From positions 159,036-223,035 of the forward strand of contig CAXDII010000756.1 of the NCBI GenBank assembly GCA_963989245.1: DNA of 64,000 bases. The letters run 5' to 3'. Below, piece by piece: positions 1 to 12,185 of the stretch (positions within the stretch are counted from its first letter, which is position 1; the number at the start of each line of letters is the position of its first letter). The DNA is from Nansenia antarctica. Its lineage: Eukaryota; Chordata; Actinopteri; Argentiniformes; Microstomatidae. The position numbers and the translations under genes are program-made. The notes below the pieces were generated by a model. That model saw only the letters and a program-made list of their open reading frames with translations, was not told the DNA's origin and searched no databases.

Positions 1-271
1 TATTCAACAACAAGTCAAAATGTGCTCGTGAAAGGCAGAAAACAACACTTTGATAGTTTGATATAACTTGAGAACGAATGCAAAAAACAGTCCACTCTAA
101 GAACAGGCCGCTTGGACACTTTCAGAACAGCTCTGTTAATGACTGAAAACAGCTCTCGAAGAGATTGTCAAAAGAGACTCTGTAAACGAAACGTTGATCA
201 CTTTTGAGCAAAAGGCTGCACACACGCAATTCAAGTTGCTCTGATTGTCATTTAGAGTTACATTATAGGAT

Positions 272-542
272 TATTCAACAACAAGTCAAAATGTGCTCGT
301 GAAAGGCAGAAAACAACACTTTGATAGTTTGATATAACTTGAGAACGAATGCAAAAAACAGTCCACTCTAAGAACAGGCCGCTTGGACACTTTCAGAACA
401 GCTCTGTTAATGACTGAAAACAGCTCTCGAAGAGATTGTCAAAAGAGACTCTGAAAACGAAACGTTGATCACTTTTGAGCAAAAAGCTGCACACACGCAA
501 TTCAAGTTGCTCTGATTGTCATTTAGAGTTACATTATAGGAT
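272..542 (+). repeat. Representative satellite monomer (271 bp)
   Basis: One full unit, useful as an anatomical reference. It opens with TATTCAACAACAAGTC, then GTGCTCGTGAAAGGCAG, a near-duplicated TTTGATAGTTTGATAT, an A6 run before CAGTCC, and a 67-bp stretch with four AACAG motifs. It continues through AACGTT/TGATCA at 461-471 and ends with TTACATTATAGG. Recurrent variant sites are: CTCGTG/TCGTG/CCCGTG; CACTTTG/CAATTTG; TTGAGAAC/TTGAAAAC; A6 or A5; CAGTCC/CAATCC; TTGGACAC/TTGAACAC; CTCTG/CTCAG/CTTTG; CTCTGAAAAC/CTCTGTAAAC/CTCCGAAAAC; GGCTGC/AGCTGC/GGCAGC; GTCATTT/GTAATTT; ACATTAT/ACAATAT; and GTCAAAATG/GTCAACATG. This copy is the AGCTGC class. No gene, promoter or RNA structure is recognised in it. 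Confidence 0.95.
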
Positions 543-3500
543 TATTCAACAACAAGTCAAAAATGTGCTCGTGAAAGGCAGAAAACAACACTTTGATAGT
601 TTGATATAACTTGAGAACGAATGCAAAAAACAGTCCACTCTAAGAACAGGCCGCTTGGACACTTTCAGAACAGCTCTGTTAATGACTGAAAACAGCTCTC
701 GAAGAGATTGTCAAAAGAGACTCCGAAAACGAAACGTTGATCACTTTTGAGCAAAAGGCTGCACACACGCAATTCAAGTTGCTCTGATTGTCATTTAGAG
801 TTACAATATAGGATTATTCAACAAGTCAAAATGTGCTCGTGAAAGGCAGAAAACAACACTTTGATAGTTTGATATAACTTGAGAACGAATGCAAAAAACA
901 GTCCACTCTAAGAACAGGCCGCTTGGACACTTTCAGAACAGCTCAGTTAATGACTGAAAACAGCTCTCGAAGAGATTGTCAAAAGAGACTCCGAAAACGA
1001 AACGTTGATCACTTTTGAGCAAAAGGCTGCACACACGCAATTCAAGTTGCTCTGATTGTCATTTAGAGTTACATTATAGGATTATTCAACAACAAGTCAA
1101 AATGTGCTCGTGAAAGGCAGAAAACAACACTTTGATAGTTTGATATAACTTGAGAACGAATGCAAAAACAGTCCACTCTAAGAACAGGCCGCTTGGACAC
1201 TTTCAGAACAGCTCTGTTAATGACTGAAAACAGCTCTCGAAGAGATTGTCAAAAGAGACTCTGAAAACGAAACGTTGATCACTTTTGAGCAAAAGGCTGC
1301 ACACACGCAATTCAAGTTGCTCTGATTGTCATTTAGAGTTACATTATAGGATTATTCAACAACAAGTCAAAATGTGCTCGTGAAAGGCAGAAAACAACAC
1401 TTTGATAGTTTGATATAACTTGAGAACGAATGCAAAAAACAGTCCACTCTAAGAACAGGCCGCTTGGACACTTTCAGAACAGCTCTGTTAATGACTGAAA
1501 ACAGCTCTCGAAGAGATTGTCAAAAGAGACTCTGTAAACGAAACGTTGATCACTTTTGAGCAAAAGGCTGCACACACGCAATTCAAGTTGCTCTGATTGT
1601 CATTTAGAGTTACATTATAGGATTATTCAACAACAAGTCAAAATGTGCTCGTGAAAGGCAGAAAACAACACTTTGATAGTTTGATATAACTTGAGAACGA
1701 ATGCAAAAAACAGTCCACTCTAAGAACAGGCCGCTTGGACACTTTCAGAACAGCTCTGTTAATGACTGAAAACAGCTCTCGAAGAGATTGTCAAAAGAGA
1801 CTCTGAAAACGAAACGTTGATCACTTTTGAGCAAAAGGCTGCACACACGCAATTCAAGTTGCTCTGATTGTCATTTAGAGTTACATTATAGGATTATTCA
1901 ACAACAAGTCAAAATGTGTCGTGAAAGGCAGAAAACAACACTTTGATAGTTTGATATGACTTGAGAACGAATGCAAAAAACAGTCCACTCTAAGAACAGG
2001 CCGCTTGGACACTTTCAGAACAGCTCAGTTAATGACTGAAAACAGCTCTCGAAGAGATTGTCAAAAGAGACTCCGAAAACGAAACGTTGATCACTTTTGA
2101 GCAAAAGGCTGCACACACGCAATTCAAGTTGCTCTGATTGTAATTTAGAGTTACATTATAGGATTATTCAACAACAAGTCAAAATGTGCTCGTGAAAGGC
2201 AGAAAACAACACTTTGATAGTTTGATATAACTTGAGAACGAATGCAAAAAACAGTCCACTCTAAGAACAGGCCGCTTGGACACTTTCAGAACAGCTCTGT
2301 TAATGACTGAAAACAGCTCTCGAAGAGATTGTCAAAAGAGACTCCGAAAACGAAACGTTGATCACTTTTGAGCAAAAGGCTGCACACACGCAATTCAAGT
2401 TGCTCTGATTGTCATTTAGAGTTACATTATAGGATTATTCAACAACAAGTCAAAATGTGCTCGTGAAAGGCAGAAAACAACACTTTGATAGTTTGATATA
2501 ACTTGAGAACGAATGCAAAAAACAGTCCACTCTAAGAACAGGCCGCTTGGACACTTTCAGAACAGCTCTGTTAATGACTGAAAACAGCTCTCGAAGAGAT
2601 TGTCAAAAGAGACTCTGAAAACGAAACGTTGATCACTTTTGAGCAAAAGGCTGCACACACGCAATTCAAGTTGCTCTGATTGTAATTTAGAGTTACATTA
2701 TAGGATTATTCAACAACAAGTCAACATGTGCTCGTGAAAGGCAGAAAACAACACTTTGATAGTTTGATATAACTTGAGAACGAATGCAAAAAACAGTCCA
2801 CTCTAAGAACAGGCCGCTTGGACACTTTCAGAACAGCTCTGTTAATGACTGAAAACAGCTCTCGGAAGAGATTGTCAAAAGAGACTCTGAAAACGAAACG
2901 TTGATCACTTTTGAGCAAAAGGCTGCACACACGCAATTCAAGTTGCTCTGATTGTCATTTAGAGTTACATTATAGGATTATTCAACAACAAGTCAAAATG
3001 TGCTCGTGAAAGGCAGAAAACAACACTTTGATAGTTTGATATAACTTGAGAACGAATGCAAAAAACAGTCCACTCTAAGAACAGGCCGCTTGGACACTTT
3101 CAGAACAGCTCTGTTAATGACTGAAAACAGCTCTCGAAGAGATTGTCAAAAGAGACTCTGTAAACGAAACGTTGATCACTTTTGAGCAAAAGGCTGCACA
3201 CACGCAATTCAAGTTGCTCTGATTGTCATTTAGAGTTACATTATAGGATTATTCAACAACAAGTCAAAATGTGCTCGTGAAAGGCAGAAAACAACACTTT
3301 GATAGTTTGATATAACTTGAGAACGAATGCAAAAAACAGTCCACTCTAAGAACAGGCCGCTTGGACACTTTCAGAACAGCTCTGTTAATGACTGAAAACA
3401 GCTCTCGAAGAGATTGTCAAAAGAGACTCTGAAAACGAAACGTTGATCACTTTTGAGCAAAAAGCTGCACACACGCAATTCAAGTTGCTCTGATTGTCAT

Positions 3501-4063
3501 TTAGAGTTACATTATAGGATTATTCAACAACAAGTCAAAATGTGCTCGTGAAAGGCAGAAAACAACACTTTGATAGTTTGATATAACTTGAGAACGAATG
3601 CAAAAAACAGTCCACTCTAAGAACAGGCCGCTTGGACACTTTCAGAACAGCTCTGTTAATGACTGAAAACAGCTCTCGAAGAGATTGTCAAAAGAGACTC
3701 TGAAAACGAAACGTTGATCACTTTTGAGCAAAAGGCTGCACACACGCAATTCAAGTTGCTCTGATTGTAATTTAGAGTTACATTATAGGATTATTCAACA
3801 ACAAGTCAACATGTGCTCGTGAAAGGCAGAAAACAACACTTTGATAGTTTGATATAACTTGAGAACGAATGCAAAAAACAGTCCACTCTAAGAACAGGCC
3901 GCTTTGGACACTTTCAGAACAGCTTTGTTAATGACTGAAAACAGCTCTCGAAGAGATTGTCAAAAGAGACTCTGAAAACGAAACGTTGATCACTTTTGAG
4001 CAAAAGGCTGCACACACGCAATTCAAGTTGCTCTGATTGTCATTTAGAGTTACATTATAGGAT

Positions 4064-7000
4064 TATTCAACAACAAGTCAAAATGTGTCGTGAAAGGCAG
4101 AAAACAACACTTTGATAGTTTGATATGACTTGAGAACGAATGCAAAAAACAGTCCACTCCAAGAACAGGCCGCTTGGACACTTTCAGAACAGCTCAGTTA
4201 ATGACTGAAAACAGCTCTCGAAGAGATTGTCAAAAGAGACTCCGAAAACGAAACGTTGATCACTTTTGAGCAAAAGGCTGCACACACGCAATTCAAGTTG
4301 CTCTGATTGTCATTTAGAGTTACATTATAGGATTATTCAACAACAAGTCAAAATGTGCTCGTGAAAGGCAGAAAACAACACTTTGATAGTTTGATATAAC
4401 TTGAGAACGAATGCAAAAAACAGTCCACTCTAAGAACAGGCCGCTTGGACACTTTCAGAACAGCTCTGTTAATGACTGAAAACAGCTCTCGAAGAGATTG
4501 TCAAAAGAGACTCTGAAAACGAAACGTTGATCACTTTTGAGCAAAAAGCTGCACACACGCAATTCAAGTTGCTCTGATTGTCATTTAGAGTTACATTATA
4601 GGATTATTCAACAACAAGTCAAAATGTGCTCGTGAAAGGCAGAAAACAACACTTTGATAGTTTGATATAACTTGAGAACGAATGCAAAAAACAGTCCACT
4701 CTAAGAACAGGCCGCTTGGACACTTTCAGAACAGCTCTGTTAATGACTGAAAACAGCTCTCGAAGAGATTGTCAAAAGAGACTCTGAAAACGAAACGTTG
4801 ATCACTTTTGAGCAAAAGGCTGCACACACGCAATTCAAGTTGCTCTGATTGTAATTTAGAGTTACATTATAGGATTATTCAACAACAAGTCAACATGTGC
4901 TCGTGAAAGGCAGAAAACAACACTTTGATAGTTTGATATAACTTGAGAACAAATGCAAAAAACAGTCCACTCTAAGAACAGGCCGCTTGGACACTTTCAG
5001 AACAGCTTTGTTAATGACTGAAAACAGCTCTCGAAGAGATTGTCAAAAGAGACTCTGAAAACGAAACGTTGATCACTTTTGAGCAAAAGGCTGCACACAC
5101 GCAATTCAAGTTGCTCTGATTGTCATTTAGAGTTACATTATAGGATTATTCAACAACAAGTCAAAATGTGTCGTGAAAGGCAGAAAACAACACTTTGATA
5201 GTTTGATATGACTTGAGAACGAATGCAAAAAACAGTCCACTCCAAGAACAGGCCGCTTGGACACTTTCAGAACAGCTCAGTTAATGACTGAAAACAGCTC
5301 TCGAAGAGATTGTCAAAAGAGACTCCGAAAACGAAACGTTGATCACTTTTGAGCAAAAGGCTGCACACACGCAATTCAAGTTGCTCTGATTGTCATTTAG
5401 AGTTACATTATAGGATTATTCAACAACAAGTCAAAATGTGCTCGTGAAAGGCAGAAAACAACACTTTGATAGTTTGATATAACTTGAGAACGAATGCAAA
5501 AAACAGTCCACTCTAAGAACAGGCCGCTTGGACACTTTCAGAACAGCTCTGTTAATGACTGAAAACAGCTCTCGAAGAGATTGTCAAAAGAGACTCTGAA
5601 AACGAAACGTTGATCACTTTTGAGCAAAAGGCTGCACACACGCAATTCAAGTTGCTCTGATTGTAATTTAGAGTTACATTATAGGATTATTCAACAACAA
5701 GTCAACATGTGCTCGTGAAAGGCAGAAAACAACACTTTGATAGTTTGATATAACTTGAGAACGAATGCAAAAAACAGTCCACTCTAAGAACAGGCCGCTT
5801 TGGACACTTTCAGAACAGCTTTGTTAATGACTGAAAACAGCTCTCGAAGAGATTGTCAAAAGAGACTCTGAAAACGAAACGTTGATCACTTTTGAGCAAA
5901 AGGCTGCACACACGCAATTCAAGTTGCTCTGATTGTCATTTAGAGTTACATTATAGGATTATTCAACAACAAGTCAAAATGTGTCGTGAAAGGCAGAAAA
6001 CAACACTTTGATAGTTTGATATGACTTGAGAACGAATGCAAAAAACAGTCCACTCCAAGAACAGGCCGCTTGGACACTTTCAGAACAGCTCAGTTAATGA
6101 CTGAAAACAGCTCTCGAAGAGATTGTCAAAAGAGACTCCGAAAACGAAACGTTGATCACTTTTGAGCAAAAGGCTGCACACACGCAATTCAAGTTGCTCT
6201 GATTGTCATTTAGAGTTACATTATAGGATTATTCAACAACAAGTCAAAATGTGCTCGTGAAAGGCAGAAAACAACACTTTGATAGTTTGATATAACTTGA
6301 GAACGAATGCAAAAAACAGTCCACTCTAAGAACAGGCCGCTTGGACACTTTCAGAACAGCTCTGTTAATGACTGAAAACAGCTCTCGAAGAGATTGTCAA
6401 AAGAGACTCTGAAAACGAAACGTTGATCACTTTTGAGCAAAAAGCTGCACACACGCAATTCAAGTTGCTCTGATTGTCATTTAGAGTTACATTATAGGAT
6501 TATTCAACAACAAGTCAAAATGTGCTCGTGAAAGGCAGAAAACAACACTTTGATAGTTTGATATAACTTGAGAACGAATGCAAAAAACAGTCCACTCTAA
6601 GAACAGGCCGCTTGGACACTTTCAGAACAGCTCTGTTAATGACTGAAAACAGCTCTCGAAGAGATTGTCAAAAGAGACTCTGAAAACGAAACGTTGATCA
6701 CTTTTGAGCAAAAGGCTGCACACACGCAATTCAAGTTGCTCTGATTGTAATTTAGAGTTACATTATAGGATTATTCAACAACAAGTCAACATGTGCTCGT
6801 GAAAGGCAGAAAACAACACTTTGATAGTTTGATATAACTTGAGAACGAATGCAAAAAACAGTCCACTCTAAGAACAGGCCGCTTGGACACTTTCAGAACA
6901 GCTTTGTTAATGACTGAAAACAGCTCTCGAAGAGATTGTCAAAAGAGACTCTGAAAACGAAACGTTGATCACTTTTGAGCAAAAGGCTGCACACACGCAA

Positions 7001-7312
7001 TTCAAGTTGCTCTGATTGTCATTTAGAGTTACATTATAGGATTATTCAACAACAAGTCAAAATGTGTCGTGAAAGGCAGAAAACAACACTTTGATAGTTT
7101 GATATGACTTGAGAACGAATGCAAAAAACAGTCCACTCCAAGAACAGGCCGCTTGGACACTTTCAGAACAGCTCAGTTAATGACTGAAAACAGCTCTCGA
7201 AGAGATTGTCAAAAGAGACTCCGAAAACGAAACGTTGATCACTTTTGAGCAAAAGGCTGCACACACGCAATTCAAGTTGCTCTGATTGTCATTTAGAGTT
7301 ACATTATAGGAT
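4064..7312 (+). repeat. Short 3-/4-monomer higher-order repeats
   Basis: Monomers lacking the C of CTCGTG (reading TGTCGTG) and carrying GATATGACTT start at 4064, 5147, 5960 and 7043. The spacings are 1083, 813 and 1083 bp, i.e. 4, 3 and 4 monomers. The order is TCGTG class, AGCTGC class, GTAATTT class, GTCAACATG class, then repeat; the 813-bp version skips the AGCTGC monomer. The CTCCAAG change in the TCGTG units and CTTTGTTAAT in the GTCAACATG units are shared within this block, which indicates recent local amplification by unequal exchange. Confidence 0.85.
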
Positions 7313-10300
7313 TATTCAACAACAAGTCAAAATGTGCTCGTGAAAGGCAGAAAACAACACTTTGATAGTTTGATATAACTTGAGAACGAATGCAAAAAAC
7401 AGTCCACTCTAAGAACAGGCCGCTTGGACACTTTCAGAACAGCTCTGTTAATGACTGAAAACAGCTCTCGAAGAGATTGTCAAAAGAGACTCTGAAAACG
7501 AAACGTTGATCACATTTGAGCAAAAGGCTGCACACACGCAATTCAAGTTGCTCTGATTGTCATTTAGAGTTACATTATAGGATTATTCAACAACAAGTCA
7601 AAATGTGCTCGTGAAAGGCAGAAAACAACACTTTGATAGTTTGATATAACTTGAGAACGAATGCAAAAAACAGTCCACTCTAAGAACAGGCCGCTTGGAC
7701 ACTTTCAGAACAGCTCTGTTAATGACTGAAAACAGCTCTCGAAGAGATTGTCAAAAGAGACTCTGAAAACGAAACGTTGATCACTTTTGAGCAAAAGGCT
7801 GCACACACGCAATTCAAGTTGCTCTGATTGTCATTTAGAGTTACATTATAGGATTATTCAACAACAAGTCAAAATGTGCTCGTGAAAGGCAGAAAACAAC
7901 ACTTTGATAGTTTGATATAACTTGAGAACGAATGCAAAAAACAGTCCACTCTAAGAACAGGCCGCTTGGACACTTTCAGAACAGCTCTGTTAATGACTGA
8001 AAACAGCTCTCGAAGAGATTGTCAAAAGAGACTCCGAAAACGAAACGTTGATCACTTTTGAGCAAAAGGCTGCACACACGCAATTCAAGTTGCTCTGATT
8101 GTCATTTAGAGTTACAATATAGGATTATTCAACAACAAGTCAAAATGTGCTCGTGAAAGGCAGAAAACAACACTTTGATAGTTTGATATAACTTGAGAAC
8201 GAATGCAAAAAACAGTCCACTCTAAGAACAGGCCGCTTGGACACTTTCAGAACAGCTCAGTTAATGACTGAAAACAGCTCTCGAAGAGATTGTCAAAAGA
8301 GACTCCGAAAACGAAACGTTGATCACTTTTGAGCAAAAGGCTGCACACACGCAATTCAAGTTGCTCTGATTGTCATTTAGAGTTACATTATAGGATTATT
8401 CAACAACAAGTCAAAATGTGCTCGTGAAAGGCAGAAAACAACACTTTGATAGTTTGATATAACTTGAGAACGAATGCAAAAACAGTCCACTCTAAGAACA
8501 GGCCGCTTGGACACTTTCAGAACAGCTCTGTTAATGACTGAAAACAGCTCTCGAAGACATTGTCAAAAGAGACTCTGAAAACGAAACGTTGATCACTTTT
8601 GAGCAAAAGGCTGCACACACGCAATTCAAGTTGCTCTGATTGTCATTTAGAGTTACATTATAGGATTATTCAACAACAAGTCAAAATGTGCTCGTGAAAG
8701 GCAGAAAACAACACTTTGATAGTTTGATATAACTTGAGAACGAATGCAAAAAACAATCCACTCTAAGAACAGGCCGCTTGGACACTTTCAGAACAGCTCT
8801 GTTAATGACTGAAAACAGCTCTCGAAGAGATTGTCAAAAGAGACTCTGTAAACGAAACGTTGATCACTTTTGAGCAAAAGGCTGCACACACGCAATTCAA
8901 GTCGCTCTGATTGTCATTTAGAGTTACATTATAGGATTATTCAACAACAAGTCAAAATGTGCTCGTGAAAGGCAGAAAACAACACTTTGATAGTTTGATA
9001 TAACTTGAAAACGAATGCAAAAACAGTCCACTCTAAGAACAGGCCGCTTGGACACTTTCAGAACAGCTCTGTTAATGACTGAAAACAGCTCTCGAAGAGA
9101 TTGTCAAAAGAGACTCTGAAAACGAAACGTTGATCACTTTTGAGCAAAAAGCTGCACACACGCAATTCAAGTTGCTCTGATTGTCATTTAGAGTTACATT
9201 ATAGGATTATTCAACAACAAGTCAAAATGTGCTCGTGAAAGGCAGAAAACAACACTTTGATAGTTTGATATAACTTGAGAACGAATGCAAAAAACAGTCC
9301 ACTCTAAGAACAGGCCGCTTGGACACTTTCAGAACAGCTCTGTTAATGACTGAAAACAGCTCTCGAAGAGATTGTCAAAAGAGACTCTGAAAACGAAACG
9401 TTGATCACTTTTGAGCAAAAGGCTGCACACACGCAATTCAAGTTGCTCTGATTGTAATTTAGAGTTACATTATAGGATTATTCAACAACAAGTCAACATG
9501 TGCTCGTGAAAGGCAGAAAACAACACTTTGATAGTTTGATATAACTTGAGAACGAATGCAAAAAACAGTCCACTCTAAGAACAGGCCGCTTGGACACTTT
9601 CAGAACAGCTCTGTTAATGACTGAAAACAGTTCTCGAAGAGATTGTCAAAAGAGACTCTGAAAACGAAACGTTGATCACTTTTGAGCAAAAGGCTGCACA
9701 CACGCAATTCAAGTTGCTCTGATTGTCATTTAGAGTTACATTATAGGATTATTCAACAACAAGTCAAAATGTGTCGTGAAAGGCAGAAAACAACACTTTG
9801 ATAGTTTGATATGACTTGAGAACGAATGCAAAAAACAGTCCACTCTAAGAACAGGCCGCTTGGACACTTTCAGAACAGCTCAGTTAATGACTGAAAACAG
9901 CTCTCGAAGAGATTGTCAAAAGAGACTCCGAAAACGAAACGTTGATCACTTTTGAGCAAAAGGCTGCACACACGCAATTCAAGTTGCTCTGATTGTCATT
10001 TAGAGTTACATTATAGGATTATTCAACAACAAGTCAAAATGTGCTCGTGAAAGGCAGAAAACAACACTTTGATAGTTTGATATAACTTGAGAACGAATGC
10101 AAAAAACAGTCCACTCTAAGAACAGGCCGCTTGGACACTTTCAGAACAGCTCTGTTAATGACTGAAAACAGCTCTCGAAGAGATTGTCAAAAGAGACTCT
10201 GAAAACGAAACGTTGATCACTTTTGAGCAAAAAGCTGCACACACGCAATTCAAGTTGCTCTGATTGTCATTTAGAGTTACATTATAGGATTATTCAACAA

Positions 10301-12185
10301 CAAGTCAAAATGTGCTCGTGAAAGGCAGAAAACAACACTTTGATAGTTTGATATAACTTGAGAACGAATGCAAAAAACAGTCCACTCTAAGAACAGGCCG
10401 CTTGGACACTTTCAGAACAGCTCTGTTAATGACTGAAAACAGCTCTCGAAGAGATTGTCAAAAGAGACTCTGAAAACGAAACGTTGATCACTTTTGAGCA
10501 AAAGGCAGCACACACGCAATTCAAGTTGCTCTGATTGTCATTTAGAGTTACATTATAGGATTATTCAACAACAAGTCAAAATGTGCTCGTGAAAGGCAGA
10601 AAACAACACTTTGATAGTTTGATATAACTTGAGAACGAATGCAAAAAACAGTCCACTCTAAGAACAGGCCGCTTGGACACTTTCAGAACAGCTCAGTTAA
10701 TGACTGAAAACAGCTCTCGAAGAGATTGTCAAAAGAGACTCCGAAAACGAAACGTTGATCACTTTTGAGCAAAAGGCTGCACACACGCAATTCAAGTTGC
10801 TCTGATTGTCATTTAGAGTTACAATATAGGATTATTCAACAACAAGTCAAAATGTGCTCGTGAAAGGCAGAAAACAACACTTTGATAGTTTGATATAACT
10901 TGAGAACGAATGCAAAAAACAGTCCACTCTAAGAACAGGCCGCTTGGACACTTTCAGAACAGCTCAGTTAATGACTGAAAACAGCTCTCGAAGAGATTGT
11001 CAAAAGAGACTCCGAAAACGAAACGTTGATCACTTTTGAGCAAAAGGCTGCACACACGCAATTCAAGTTGCTCTGATTGTCATTTAGAGTTACATTATAG
11101 GATTATTCAACAACAAGTCAAAATGTGCTCGTGAAAGGCAGAAAACAACACTTTGATAGTTTGATATAACTTGAGAACGAATGCAAAAACAGTCCACTCT
11201 AAGAACAGGCCGCTTGGACACTTTCAGAACAGCTCTGTTAATGACTGAAAACAGCTCTCGAAGAGATTGTCAAAAGAGACTCTGAAAACGAAACGTTGAT
11301 CACTTTTGAGCAAAAGGCTGCACACACGCAATTCAAGTTGCTCTGATTGTCATTTAGAGTTACATTATAGGATTATTCAACAACAAGTCAAAATGTGCTC
11401 GTGAAAGGCAGAAAACAACACTTTGATAGTTTGATATAACTTGAGAACGAATGCAAAAAACAATCCACTCTAAGAACAGGCCGCTTGGACACTTTCAGAA
11501 CAGCTCTGTTAATGACTGAAAACAGCTCTCGAAGAGATTGTCAAAAGAGACTCTGTAAACGAAACGTTGATCACTTTTGAGCAAAAGGCTGCACACACGC
11601 AATTCAAGTTGCTCTGATTGTCATTTAGAGTTACATTATAGGATTATTCAACAACAAGTCAAAATGTGCTCGTGAAAGGCAGAAAACAACACTTTGATAG
11701 TTTGATATAACTTGAAAACGAATGCAAAAACAGTCCACTCTAAGAACAGGCCGCTTGGACACTTTCAGAACAGCTCTGTTAATGACTGAAAACAGCTCTC
11801 GAAGAGATTGTCAAAAGAGACTCTGAAAACGAAACGTTGATCACTTTTGAGCAAAAAGCTGCACACACGCAATTCAAGTTGCTCTGATTGTCATTTAGAG
11901 TTACATTATAGGATTATTCAACAACAAGTCAAAATGTGCTCGTGAAAGGCAGAAAACAACACTTTGATAGTTTGATATAACTTGAGAACGAATGCAAAAA
12001 ACAGTCCACTCTAAGAACAGGCCGCTTGGACACTTTCAGAACAGCTCTGTTAATGACTGAAAACAGCTCTCGAAGAGATTGTCAAAAGAGACTCTGAAAA
12101 CGAAACGTTGATCACTTTTGAGCAAAAGGCAGCACACACGCAATTCAAGTTGCTCTGATTGTCATTTAGAGTTACATTATAGGAT

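Noticed and set aside
2721..2936. 71-codon minus-strand ORF in the satellite
   Set aside because: Caused by a one-base insertion in a single monomer; the equivalent frame is closed in the other units.
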